Assembly: GCF_017876155.1 (NCBI RefSeq)
Contig: NZ_JAGINP010000029.1
Coordinates: 37,394-101,393, forward strand
Origin: Azospirillum rugosum
GTDB lineage: Bacteria > Pseudomonadota > Alphaproteobacteria > Azospirillales > Azospirillaceae
DNA length: 64,000 bases
Direction: 5' to 3'
The stretch's first letter is position 1. Every line of letters starts with the position of its first letter. A program made the position numbers and the translations under genes. Below, one piece after another: positions 23,483 through 31,813 of the stretch. The notes beneath the pieces are model-generated. The model was not told where the DNA came from. It worked only from the letters and a program-made list of their open reading frames with translations, and did not search any database.

Positions 23483-25137
23483 TGAAACTCGCCGGGGGGC
23501 GCATCCACGACCCGGCCAACGGGCGCGACGGCGCGGTGGGCGACCTGTTCGTGCAGGACGGCCGCATCATCGCCGACCCCGGCCCTGGCGCCACGCCGGA
23601 CGAGGTCCACGACCTGACCGGCCGGGTGGTCATGGCCGGGGCCATCGACATCCACAGCCACATCGCCGGCGGCAAGGTCAACATCGCGCGCCTGCTGATG
23701 GCGGAGGAGCACCGCGCAGCGGCGTTTGCGACCCCAGAGCCTTGCGGCTGCGGCGGTGCCATTGCCACCCCCTCCACCCACGTCACCGGCTGCCGCTACG
23801 CCCAGATGGGCTACACCGCGGCCTTCGAGCCGGCGATGCTGCCCAGCAACGCCCGCCACGCGCATCTGGAGATGGCGGACATCCCGCTGATCGACACCGG
23901 CGGCTATCTGGTGTTGGGCAACGACGACCTGCTGCTGGAACTGCTCGCGTCCGGCGCCGGGGAGGAGGCGGTGGCCGACTATGTCGGCTGCATGCTGAAC
24001 GCCACGCGCAGCCTCGCCGTCAAGGCGGTGAATCCCGGCGGCATCAACGCCTTCAAGTACAACCAGCGCCGCCTGAACGTGGACGAGGCCGGCCCCTTTC
24101 ATGCCATCACCCCGCGCCGCATCCTCACCGCGCTGGCGGCGGCGGTGCAGCGGCTCGGCATCCCGCACCCGCTGCACCTGCACGGCTTCAACCTCGGCGT
24201 CCCGGGCAACGCGGAGGCGACGCTGGACAGCATCGAGGCGGTGGAGGGCCTGCGCCTCCACCTCACCCACGTGCAGTTCCACGCTTATGGCGTCGAGGGC
24301 GACCGGAAATTCTCCTCTGCCGCCGCGCGGATCGCGGAGGCGGTGAACCGCCGGCCCAACATCTCCGTCGACGTCGGGCAGATCATGTTCGGCCAGACCG
24401 TCACCGCCTCGGCCGACACCATGGCGCAGATGGGCAACGCGGGGCTCGCCCACCCGAAGAAATGGGTGATGATGGACATCGAATGCGACGCCGGCTGCGG
24501 CGTCGTGCCCTTCCGCTACCGCGACAAGGCCTTCGTCAACGCGCTGCAATGGGCCATCGGGCTGGAGCTGTTCCTGCTGATCGAGGATCCTTGGCGCATC
24601 TTCCTGACCACCGACCACCCCAACGGCGCGCCCTTCACCAGCTATCCGGAGCTGATCCGCCTGCTGATGGACCGCGACCACCGCCTCGCCCGGATGGCGG
24701 AGCTGCATCCGGACCTGCCCGCCCACACCATCCTCGGGTCGCTGACGCGCGAGTACACGCTGGGCGAGATCGCCACCATGACCCGCGCCGCACCCGCGCG
24801 GATCCTCGGGCTGGCCGACCGCGGCCATCTCGGGCTGGGGGCGGCGGCCGACATCACCGTCTACACCGACCGGCCGGACCGCCGCGCCATGTTCGAGAAA
24901 CCAGACCTCGTCTTCAAGGACGGCCGGCTGATCGTCCGCAACGGCGTGGTCGTCGCCCTGACGCCGGGGCGCACCCATGTCGTGGAGCCCGCCTACGACC
25001 CGAAGATCGAATCCTGGATGGGCCGCCGCTTCGACGAGCGGATGGGCCAGCGGCTGGCCCATTTCCGCATCGCCGAGGACGAGATCCGCGGCGGAAACGG
25101 CCTGGTCCGCCACGCCTGCCGGCCGGGGGCTTTCTGA
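23476..25137 (+). CDS. fhcA: Formyltransferase/hydrolase complex subunit A (FhcA), amidohydrolase
   Basis: FhcA hydrolyses the formyl group from the methanofuran-like cofactor to give formate. The 553-residue protein is an amidohydrolase-superfamily member: VMAGAIDIHSHIAGGKVN contains the first metal-binding His-x-His, ATPEPCGCGGAIATPSTHVTG, MVNA..KAVNPGGINAFKYNQ, HLHGFNLGVPGN and FLTTDHPNGAPFTSYPELI supply the further conserved metal and substrate residues. The stop overlaps the fhcD start as TGATG at 25135-25139. Confidence 0.95.
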   Translation: MLMKLAGGRIHDPANGRDGAVGDLFVQDGRIIADPGPGATPDEVHDLTGRVVMAGAIDIHSHIAGGKVNIARLLMAEEHRAAAFATPEPCGCGGAIATPSTHVTGCRYAQMGYTAAFEPAMLPSNARHAHLEMADIPLIDTGGYLVLGNDDLLLELLASGAGEEAVADYVGCMLNATRSLAVKAVNPGGINAFKYNQRRLNVDEAGPFHAITPRRILTALAAAVQRLGIPHPLHLHGFNLGVPGNAEATLDSIEAVEGLRLHLTHVQFHAYGVEGDRKFSSAAARIAEAVNRRPNISVDVGQIMFGQTVTASADTMAQMGNAGLAHPKKWVMMDIECDAGCGVVPFRYRDKAFVNALQWAIGLELFLLIEDPWRIFLTTDHPNGAPFTSYPELIRLLMDRDHRLARMAELHPDLPAHTILGSLTREYTLGEIATMTRAAPARILGLADRGHLGLGAAADITVYTDRPDRRAMFEKPDLVFKDGRLIVRNGVVVALTPGRTHVVEPAYDPKIESWMGRRFDERMGQRLAHFRIAEDEIRGGNGLVRHACRPGAF

Positions 25138-26036
25138 TGCGGCTGAACGGCGTCCACATCGACGACACCTTCGCCGAGGCCTTCCCGATGCTCGGCACGC
25201 GGTTGGTGATCACCGCCGACACGCCGGCCTGGGTGCAGGCGGCGGTGCTCAGCATGACGGGTTTCGCCACCTCCGTCATCGCCTGCGGCTGCGAGGCGGC
25301 GGTGGAGCGGCTGTTGCCGCCCGAGGAGACGCCGGACGCCCGGCCGGGGGCGGCGGTGCTGCTGTTCGCCATGAACAAGGCGGAACTGGCCAAGCAGGTG
25401 GCGCGGCGCGTTGGGCAATGCGTGATGACCTCGCCGGGGTCGGCCTGCTACGCGGGCCTGCGCGACGGACCGACCATTCCGCTCGGCAACGCGCTACGCT
25501 ACTTCGGCGACGGCTGGCAGATCGCCAAGCGGATCGGAGCCCGCCGCTATTGGCGCGTCCCGGTCATGGACGGGGAGTTCCTGTGCGAGGCCTCCACCGC
25601 GGTGGTGGAGGGCGTGGGCGGCGGCAATTTCATCCTGCTGGCGGTCGACCGCCGCGCCGGGCTGGCGGCGGCACAGGCCGCGGTCATGGCGATCCGCGAG
25701 GTGCCCGGCGCCATCCTGCCGTTCCCGGGCGGGGTGGTCCGCTCCGGCTCCAAGATCGGGGGCAAGTACAAGGGGATGATCGCCTCCACCAACACGGCCT
25801 TCTGCCCGACCCTGCGCGGTACGGCGCCGATGTCGCTGGTGCCGGAGGGGGTGGAGTCCATCCTGGAGCTTGTGATCGACGGCGTGAGCGCGGAGGCCGT
25901 CGCCGCGGCCATGCGCGCCGGCATCGGTGCGGTGGTCGGGCTGGGGGCGGCCGGCGGGGTGGTGTCGGTCACCGCCGGCAACTACGGCGGCAAGCTCGGC
26001 CGCTACCAGTTCCGCCTGCACGAGGTGATGGCATGA
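25137..26036 (+). CDS. fhcD: Formylmethanofuran:H4MPT formyltransferase subunit FhcD
   Basis: FhcD moves the formyl group from formyl-H4MPT to the methanofuran analogue. At 299 residues it has the expected length. Family blocks include GVHIDDTFAEAFPMLGTRLV at the N-terminus, CVMTSPGSACYAGL, FLCEASTAVVEGVGGGNFI, FPGGVVRSGSKIGGKYKGM and the C-terminal TAGNYGGKLGRYQFRLHEV. The ATG at 25137 overlaps the fhcA stop and the gene overlaps fhcC by four bases. Confidence 0.95.
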   Translation: MRLNGVHIDDTFAEAFPMLGTRLVITADTPAWVQAAVLSMTGFATSVIACGCEAAVERLLPPEETPDARPGAAVLLFAMNKAELAKQVARRVGQCVMTSPGSACYAGLRDGPTIPLGNALRYFGDGWQIAKRIGARRYWRVPVMDGEFLCEASTAVVEGVGGGNFILLAVDRRAGLAAAQAAVMAIREVPGAILPFPGGVVRSGSKIGGKYKGMIASTNTAFCPTLRGTAPMSLVPEGVESILELVIDGVSAEAVAAAMRAGIGAVVGLGAAGGVVSVTAGNYGGKLGRYQFRLHEVMA

Positions 26037-26857
26037 GCGGCGTCATCCTCACCCCCCGTGAGCCCGCCGGTCCGCCCATCGACATGACGGGCGTGCTGCC
26101 CGAACGGTTGGCCGAGGGCGGCCGGGATGCGCTGGCCGGGCTGATGCTGGTGCGCGGGAGCAAGCGTCACCGGCTGGATGCGCTGTTCGACCTCCAGGAC
26201 GGCGGCCCGTCTGGGGCCTTGGTGCTGCGTCCCGGCGGTGCCGTGTTGGACGGGGTCGGGGCAGGCATGGCGGCCGGGGAAATCCTGGTCGAGGGCGATT
26301 GCGGCGCCTACGCCGGCAGCGGCATGCGCGGCGGCACGCTGATCGTGGAGGGGACCTGCGGCGCCTTCGCCGCCGCCGAGATGGCCGGCGGGCGCCTGCG
26401 CGTCGCGGGCGACGTGGGCGACTTCCTGGGCGCGCCACTGGCCGGCGGCACGCGCGGCATGAGCGGCGGGACGGTCGTCGTGGCGGGCAATGCCGGGGAT
26501 CGCGTCGGCGAACGGATGCGGCGCGGGTTGATCGCCGTCCATGGGCGGGTGGGGAGCCTGTGCGGCGCCCGGATGATCGCCGGGACCATCGTCGTCGGCG
26601 CCGGCTGCAGCCCGGACCTGGGGTTCGCCATGCGCCGAGGATCCATCCTGCTCTCCCAGGCGCCGGAGTCCCTGCCGGGCGGCTTCGTGGACGGCGGGGT
26701 GAACGACTGGCTGTTCCTGGAACTGATGCGGCGGGACCTGATGGACAATGGGGCGTGGCCCGTGGGCTTCCCGACCGCGGGCACCCGCGCCCGGCGGCTG
26801 ATCGGCGACCGGTCGGTCCAGGGCATCGGCGAAGTGCTTATCCTTTCGAAGGCGTAG
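26033..26857 (+). CDS. fhcC: Formyltransferase/hydrolase complex subunit C (FhcC)
   Basis: 274 residues homologous to formylmethanofuran dehydrogenase subunit C and the C-terminal domain of glutamate synthase. It is a right-handed beta-helix built of repeated G-x-x-G-x-x-x-x-G turns, for example GDCGAYAGSGMRGGTLIVEG, GNAGDRVGERMRRGLIAVHG and GRVGSLCGARMIAGTIVV. It is the last gene of the fhcBADC operon and is structural in the complex. The binding-protein gene begins 83 bases later. Confidence 0.92.
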   Translation: MSGVILTPREPAGPPIDMTGVLPERLAEGGRDALAGLMLVRGSKRHRLDALFDLQDGGPSGALVLRPGGAVLDGVGAGMAAGEILVEGDCGAYAGSGMRGGTLIVEGTCGAFAAAEMAGGRLRVAGDVGDFLGAPLAGGTRGMSGGTVVVAGNAGDRVGERMRRGLIAVHGRVGSLCGARMIAGTIVVGAGCSPDLGFAMRRGSILLSQAPESLPGGFVDGGVNDWLFLELMRRDLMDNGAWPVGFPTAGTRARRLIGDRSVQGIGEVLILSKA

Positions 26858-26939
26858 CGTGACGCACGCCGCCCAACCACATCCTGACAACGTCTCGCAA
26901 GAACGCGGCCGTGCTGCCGACCGCGCCGGAGGGTCTGTG

Positions 26940-28127
26940 ATGAGGATCGCCTCCTTTCTGATCGTAGCTGGAGTCCTCCTGGTCGGAACTCCGGCGTGGG
27001 GCGCCGATCCCATGGTGATCCGCATCGGCTACCTGACCCGCGCGGAGGAGCCGCGGATCCCCCAGACCTTCCTCGAACCGGTGTCGGAGGACGAAGGGGT
27101 GCAGGGCGCCCGTCTCGCCATCGCCGACAACAACACGACGGGGCGCTTCCTCAACCAGCGCTTCGAGCTGGTCGAGGCAACCGTGCCGGAGGACGGGCGC
27201 GTCGAGGACGCCGTCCGCGACCTCGCCGACCAAGGCGTCCGGCTATTGGTCGCCGACCTGCGGCATGACGCGCTGCTCGCCGCCGCGGCTGCGCCAGAGG
27301 CGCGCGACATGCTGGTCTTCAACACCCGCGCCCCGGACGACGACCTGCGCAACGAGCGCTGCCGCGCCAACCTGCTGCACGTGACGCCCAGCCGCCGGAT
27401 GCTGGCCGACGCGCTGTCCCAGTATTTGGTGTCGCGCAAATGGATGAACTGGCTGCTGGTGGTCGGACGGACGCCGGAGGACGCCGCCTACGCCGACGCG
27501 ATCCGCGCCGCCGCCAAGCGCTACCGCGCCAAGATCGTCGAGGAGAAGCGCTGGACGTTCGAGGACGCCAACCGCCGCGTCGACACCGGCCACGTCACCG
27601 TGCAGTCGGAGATCCTGACCTTCACGCAAGGCGCCGAGCACGACGTGCTGGTCGTCGCCGACGAGGCGGACGGATTCGGCGAGTATCTGCTGTACCAGAC
27701 CTGGCTTCCCCGCCCGGTCGCCGGCACCCATGGGCTGGTGCCTACGGCGTGGTCGCGCGTAAACGAGCAGTGGGGGGCGACGCAACTGCACAGCCGCTTC
27801 GAACGGCAGGCCGGCCGCTGGATGCGCCCGCGCGACTACACCGCCTGGATCGCCGTCCGCGCGGTGGGGGAGGCGGCGACGCGCACCAAGTCGGCCGATC
27901 CCGCAGCGCTCGCCGCCTTCGTGCACGGCCCGGACTTCGCCCTGCCGGCCTTCAAGGGGCAGGGGCTGACCTTCCGCGACTGGGACGGGCAGCTTCGCCA
28001 GCCCGTGCTGCTCGCCGGGCCGCGGGTGCTCGTCTCGGTGTCGCCGCAGGCGGGATTCCTGCACCAGTTCTCGGAACTCGACACGCTTGGCGACGACCGG
28101 CCGGAAAGCCGCTGCCGGAGCCGCTGA
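26940..28127 (+). CDS. ABC substrate-binding protein of the PQQ-dependent alcohol dehydrogenase system
   Basis: 395 residues with a signal peptide (MRIASFLIVAGVLLVG..AWGA) and a type 1 periplasmic-binding fold. MVIRIGYLTRAEEPRIP, GARLAIADNNTTGRFLNQRF and GQGLTFRDWDGQLRQP fit the family that always accompanies PQQ dehydrogenases together with a beta-propeller and an ABC-2-type exporter. It is followed by exactly those genes here. A binding protein working with an exporter-type ABC system is paradoxical, and the ligand is unknown. ATG at 26940 behind CCGGAGGG. Confidence 0.8.
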   Translation: MRIASFLIVAGVLLVGTPAWGADPMVIRIGYLTRAEEPRIPQTFLEPVSEDEGVQGARLAIADNNTTGRFLNQRFELVEATVPEDGRVEDAVRDLADQGVRLLVADLRHDALLAAAAAPEARDMLVFNTRAPDDDLRNERCRANLLHVTPSRRMLADALSQYLVSRKWMNWLLVVGRTPEDAAYADAIRAAAKRYRAKIVEEKRWTFEDANRRVDTGHVTVQSEILTFTQGAEHDVLVVADEADGFGEYLLYQTWLPRPVAGTHGLVPTAWSRVNEQWGATQLHSRFERQAGRWMRPRDYTAWIAVRAVGEAATRTKSADPAALAAFVHGPDFALPAFKGQGLTFRDWDGQLRQPVLLAGPRVLVSVSPQAGFLHQFSELDTLGDDRPESRCRSR

Positions 28128-28134
28128 CCACAAG

Positions 28135-28150
28135 CCCCCGAAAAGGGGGC
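28135..28150 (+). other. Short GC hairpin between binding protein and beta-propeller genes
   Basis: GCCCCC, a GAAAA loop, then GGGGGC: a 6-base-pair stem in the 42-base gap. There is no T-run, so it is more likely an mRNA stability or processing element than a terminator. Confidence 0.35.
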
Positions 28151-28169
28151 CAACTACGGGAGGACGTGC

Positions 28170-29150
28170 ATGTCGTTTGCTGGAGGGGCGGCCCGCCTGG
28201 GCCTTTTAGCGCTGCTGGGTTTTGCCGTCGCACCGTCCGCGCAGGCGGACACCATCTTCGTCTCCAACGAGAAGAGCAACACCGTCTCCGTGGTGGACGG
28301 CGGCAAGATGCAGGTGGTCGCCACGATCAAGGTCGGGCGCCGGCCGCGCGGCATCACCTTCAACGAGGACATGACACAGATTTATGTCTGCGTCGGTGAC
28401 GACAACCGGATCGACGTGATCGATGTGGCGACGCAGAAGGTGGTCGACCGGCTGCCGTCCGGCCCCGATCCGGAGCTGTTCGTGCTCGATCCGAAGGGCC
28501 ACCTGCTCTACGTCGCCAACGAGGACGACAACATGGTCTCCGTGGTCGACACCGACGCCAAGAAGATCGTCGGCGAGATCCAGGTTGGGGTGGAGCCGGA
28601 AGGCATGGGCATCAGCCCGGACGGCAAGTTCCTGGTGAACACGTCCGAGACGACGAACATGGCGCATTTCATCGACACGGGCTCGCACCAGATCATCGAC
28701 AACGTGCTGGTCGACGCGCGGCCCCGCGTCGCGCGCTTCACGGGGGACGGCAAGTTCGTCTGGGTGTCGTCGGAGGTCGGCGGGACCGTCAGCATCATCG
28801 ACACCGCGTCGCGCAAGGTCGTCCACAAGATCAGCTTCGCGGTCCAGGGCGTCCCGCGCGAGGCGATCCAGCCCGTCGGCATCCAGATCACCAGCGACGG
28901 GCAGCGGGCCTTCGTCGCCCTCGGCCCCGCCAACCGGGTCGCCGAGATCGACGCCAAGACCTTCGAGGTGAAGCGCTACCACCTCGTCGGCCAGCGCGTC
29001 TGGAACCTCGCGCTGTCCCCGGACGAAAAGCGCCTCTACACAACGAACGGCGTCAGCAACGACATGTCGGTGATGGACCTGGAGCGCGGCCGGGTCGTGA
29101 AGTCAGTCTCGGTCGGCGGCGCCCCCTGGGGCGTGATCGTGAAGCCGTGA
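28170..29150 (+). CDS. PQQ-dependent catabolism-associated beta-propeller protein (YVTN repeats)
   Basis: 326 residues, secreted (signal peptide ending PSAQA). The whole mature protein is YVTN-type beta-propeller repeats, such as TIFVSNEKSNTVSVVDGG, IYVCVGDDNRIDVIDVAT, LLYVANEDDNMVSVVDTD and LYTTNGVSNDMSVMDLERG, spaced about 42 residues apart, giving roughly seven blades. This is the propeller protein that co-occurs with PQQ-dependent alcohol oxidation. A scaffold or partner role in the periplasm is likely; no catalytic residue is evident. A GGGAGGA ribosome site precedes ATG 28170. Confidence 0.85.
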   Translation: MSFAGGAARLGLLALLGFAVAPSAQADTIFVSNEKSNTVSVVDGGKMQVVATIKVGRRPRGITFNEDMTQIYVCVGDDNRIDVIDVATQKVVDRLPSGPDPELFVLDPKGHLLYVANEDDNMVSVVDTDAKKIVGEIQVGVEPEGMGISPDGKFLVNTSETTNMAHFIDTGSHQIIDNVLVDARPRVARFTGDGKFVWVSSEVGGTVSIIDTASRKVVHKISFAVQGVPREAIQPVGIQITSDGQRAFVALGPANRVAEIDAKTFEVKRYHLVGQRVWNLALSPDEKRLYTTNGVSNDMSVMDLERGRVVKSVSVGGAPWGVIVKP

Positions 29151-29164
29151 AGCGCAGCCATTAT

Positions 29165-29275
29165 CCCCTCTCCCCTCTGGGGAGAGGGTTAGGGTGAGGG
29201 GGTTGCGCTTGTGCCGGACGTACCAAGGTGGCGGGACCCCCTCACCCTCCCCTCTCCCCAGAGGGGAGAGGGTTT
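29165..29275. repeat. Long inverted-repeat (REP/BIME-like) element
   Basis: Two arms of almost 40 bases are inverted: the left arm (about 29165-29202) contains CCCCTCTGGGGAGAGGG and TTAGGGTGAGGGGG; the right arm (about 29237-29275) contains CCCCCTCACCCT and CTCCCCAGAGGGGAGAGGG. Each arm also folds on itself (CCCTCTGGGGAGAGGG). This is the kind of mobile palindromic repeat found in many intergenic gaps of GC-rich proteobacteria. It sits between the propeller and ABC genes and may act as an mRNA terminator or stabiliser. Confidence 0.75.
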
Positions 29276-29314
29276 GATGGCCGAGCGCGACAGCTCCGGG
29301 TGAAGAGAGGTGAC

Positions 29315-30121
29315 ATGGCCTGTTTCGAAACGGATCTTCCCGACCGGCACGCCGTCCCCCGCCCCGCCGCGGAGCCGGTGCTGGCGGTGGAGGGGTTGAG
29401 CCACAGCTTCGGGAACCGGACGGTCCTGGACGATGTCTCCTTCGGCATTCCGGCGGGGCGGTTCGCCGTGCTGCTGGGGCTCAACGGGGCCGGCAAGACC
29501 ACGCTCTTTTCGCTGATCACGCGGATCTACAACACCCGCCGCGGCAGCATCCGGGTGTTCGGCTTCGACATGCGCCAGCACCCCACCCAGGCGCTGGCGC
29601 GCATCGGCGTGGTGTTCCAGCAGCCGACGCTCGACCCGGATCTGACGGTCTTGCAGAACCTGCGCTACCACGGCGGCCTGCACGGCCTGGCGCCCGCCGT
29701 CATCGAGGAGCGCGCGGCCGAGGAACTCGCCCGCATCGGCCTGTCGGAGCGCGCGGACGAGCGCGTGCGCACCCTGTCCGGCGGGCAGCGGCGGCGGGTG
29801 GAGATCGCCCGCGCGCTGCTGCACCAGCCGAGCCTGCTGCTGCTCGACGAGCCGACGGTGGGGCTGGACATCGAGCTGCGCCGGCAGGTGCTCGACCACG
29901 TGCACGACCTCTGCCGGGAGCGGGGGCTGGCCGTGCTGTGGGCGACCCACCTGATCGACGAGGCGCGGCAGGGGGACGGTGTGGTGGTCCTGCACCGCGG
30001 GCGCGTGCTTGCGGAAGGGCTGGTGGACGCGGTGTGTGTCGCCGCCGGTGCCGCGACGCTGGGGCAAGCCTTCGCCCGGCTGACGGAGGCGAAGGGAACC
30101 CAAAAGGGGACGCGGGAATGA
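29315..30121 (+). CDS. ABC transporter ATP-binding subunit of the PQQ-dependent alcohol dehydrogenase system
   Basis: 268 residues. Walker A GLNGAGKTTL, Q-loop VFQQPTLDPDLT, signature TLSGGQRRRVEIARALL, Walker B LLLLDEPTVGLD and the switch histidine in WATHLIDEA are all intact. It belongs to the ABC-2 exporter group (NodI/CcmA-like), so export or membrane insertion is expected rather than import. ATG at 29315 has AGAGAGG upstream; the gene overlaps the permease start by four bases. Confidence 0.88.
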   Translation: MACFETDLPDRHAVPRPAAEPVLAVEGLSHSFGNRTVLDDVSFGIPAGRFAVLLGLNGAGKTTLFSLITRIYNTRRGSIRVFGFDMRQHPTQALARIGVVFQQPTLDPDLTVLQNLRYHGGLHGLAPAVIEERAAEELARIGLSERADERVRTLSGGQRRRVEIARALLHQPSLLLLDEPTVGLDIELRRQVLDHVHDLCRERGLAVLWATHLIDEARQGDGVVVLHRGRVLAEGLVDAVCVAAGAATLGQAFARLTEAKGTQKGTRE

Positions 30122-30933
30122 ACGCATCGCTCTACTGGCGCTGCCTGCGCGCGGTGATCGTCCGCGAGGGGCTGCGCTTCGTGCACCAGCGCGAGCGGTT
30201 CTTCGCCGCCCTGGTGCGGCCGCTGGTCTGGCTGGCCATCTTCGCGGTGGGGTTCCGCGCGGTGCTGGGCCTGTCGATCATCCCGCCCTATGAGACCTAC
30301 ATCCTCTACGAGGACTACGTGACGCCGGGGCTGGTGGGCATGATCCAGCTGTTCAACGGGATGCAAAGCTCGCTGTCCATGGTCTACGACCGGGAGATGG
30401 GCAGCATGAAGACCCTGCTGGTCAGCCCGCTGCCGCGCTGGTACCTGCTGGTGTGCAAGCTGCTGGCCGGCGTGCTGGTGTCGATCGCCCAAGCCTACGT
30501 CTTCTTCGCCATCGCCTGGTTCTGGGAGGTCCAGCCGCCCGTGGCCGGCTACCTCGCCGTGCTGCCGGCCCTGGTGCTGAGCGGGCTGATGCTGGGGGCG
30601 CTGGGCCTGCTGCTGTCGTCCTTCATCCGGCAGCTGGAAAACTTCGCGGGCGTGATGAACTTCGTCATCTTCCCGATGTTCTTCGCCTCATCCGCCCTCT
30701 ACCCGGTGTGGCGCATCCGCGAGGGGAGCCCGACCCTGGCCTGGATCGCCGAGATCAATCCCTTCACGCAAGCGGTGGAGCTGATCCGCTTCGCCCTGTA
30801 CCTGCAATTCAACGGCACGGCCTTCCTCGCCGTGTCGGCCTGCCTGGTCCTGTTCCTGGGCGGCGCCATCCTCGCCTACGATCCCGGACGGGGCTTCTGG
30901 GCGCGCCGCGGCGGCCCGGCGGAACAGGGCTGA
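30118..30933 (+). CDS. ABC-2 type permease of the PQQ-dependent alcohol dehydrogenase system
   Basis: 271 residues with about six membrane segments typical of ABC-2 permeases (NodJ-like): hydrophobic stretches near residues 30-50, 100-120 and 130-155, then VLPALVLSGLMLGALGLLLS, FVIFPMFFASSALYP and a C-terminal segment. VYDREMGSMKTLLVSPLPR is the conserved cytoplasmic coupling region. It partners with the ATPase at 29315. The transported substrate is unknown; the fixed association with XoxF-type quinoproteins, a binding protein and a propeller suggests export or recycling of a periplasmic factor. Confidence 0.88.
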   Translation: MNASLYWRCLRAVIVREGLRFVHQRERFFAALVRPLVWLAIFAVGFRAVLGLSIIPPYETYILYEDYVTPGLVGMIQLFNGMQSSLSMVYDREMGSMKTLLVSPLPRWYLLVCKLLAGVLVSIAQAYVFFAIAWFWEVQPPVAGYLAVLPALVLSGLMLGALGLLLSSFIRQLENFAGVMNFVIFPMFFASSALYPVWRIREGSPTLAWIAEINPFTQAVELIRFALYLQFNGTAFLAVSACLVLFLGGAILAYDPGRGFWARRGGPAEQG

Positions 30934-31028
30934 GCGGGCAGGGGGGAACTGCGCGGGCGCCCCCCGGTTGACGGATCAGAAGACCGTCCGGTCATCCCGC
31001 CGGGCGGGCATGAGTGGAGGATACCGTC

Positions 31029-31211
31029 ATGACCGGGATGTCTGACAAGGACCAGAAGCAGCCCCGTGGCGAAAAGAGCGTCCTCGGCGACAAGCAGGAG
31101 TTCAAGAAGGACCAGCCGCAGGACGCCGGCCGGGACGAGAAGGCGAAGGACGAGATCGGCCATATGGGCGAAGCGTCCCGCGAGAACCGCAGCGCGAAGG
31201 ACGAGCGGTAG
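31029..31211 (+). CDS. Small highly charged hydrophilic protein
   Basis: 60 residues, MTGMSDKDQKQPRGEKSVLG onwards, almost entirely Lys/Asp/Glu/Gln/Arg and without hydrophobic core, so probably disordered. GGAGGA lies at proper distance before ATG 31029. Similar stress-related small disordered proteins are common in Azospirillum and rhizobia, but I cannot assign a family. The gap that follows (about 31235-31289) has an imperfect long hairpin with a perfect GGCCCG/CGGGCC core. Confidence 0.55.
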   Translation: MTGMSDKDQKQPRGEKSVLGDKQEFKKDQPQDAGRDEKAKDEIGHMGEASRENRSAKDER

Positions 31212-31301
31212 CCGGGACGAGCGGGCGCTTCGACGGTTGGTTGTTGATGAGGCCCGCGCGGAACGCCGGGCCTCCCATCACCAAACCGGAGGGAACGTCC
31301 G

Positions 31302-31805
31302 ATGAAACACCTGCAAATCGCGGCTGGTGCGTCGCTGCTGGCCCTGGCCGCGGCCACGTTCGCGCTTCCGGCGTCGGCCCAGTCCACGGGCGGTACGATG
31401 CCGCAAAATTCGCCCCAGAATTCCGGATCCCAAAGCTCGGGCAGCAAGGGCTCCAGCCCGACCACGGGTGCCTTGCCGGACAACTCCCTGGCCGGACAGC
31501 GGCAGGGAACGGTCGGCGGCGCCGTTACCCAGGGTGGCAGTCAGAGCGGGTCGTCGGGATCCTCGGGGACTACGACGACCTATGGCTCACCGGGGGACGG
31601 CTCATCCGGCAACAGCGCGGGGGGCACGTCCTCGGGGACCACGTCGTCCGGATCTTCCGGCGGATCTTCGGGCGCGTCAGGCGGCGCGGGTGCGCTGCCG
31701 GACAACTCCCTGGCCGGGCAGCGGCAGGGCACCATCGGCGGCGGGTCGGTGTCGCAGGGTGGCAACAACTCGTCCGGGCCGCCGAAGCAGGGCTCCGGGC
31801 AGTAA
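31302..31805 (+). CDS. Secreted Gly/Ser-rich protein with an internal 14-residue repeat
   Basis: 167 residues. After a signal peptide (ending LPASAQS) the protein is low-complexity Ser/Gly/Thr. Two copies of GALPDNSLAGQRQGT (about residues 56-70 and 127-141), each followed by a V/I-GG..-QGG segment, are embedded in it. Extracellular or periplasmic, with no catalytic features. ATG 31302 behind GGAGGG. I do not recognise the family; a structural or surface role is the most that can be said. Confidence 0.6.
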   Translation: MKHLQIAAGASLLALAAATFALPASAQSTGGTMPQNSPQNSGSQSSGSKGSSPTTGALPDNSLAGQRQGTVGGAVTQGGSQSGSSGSSGTTTTYGSPGDGSSGNSAGGTSSGTTSSGSSGGSSGASGGAGALPDNSLAGQRQGTIGGGSVSQGGNNSSGPPKQGSGQ

Positions 31806-31813
31806 CGGCCTGA

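Noticed and set aside
31302..31805. Possible lanmodulin (EF-hand lanthanide-binding protein) in the C1 island
   Set aside because: No D-x-D-x-D EF-hand loops in this or the 31029-31211 product.
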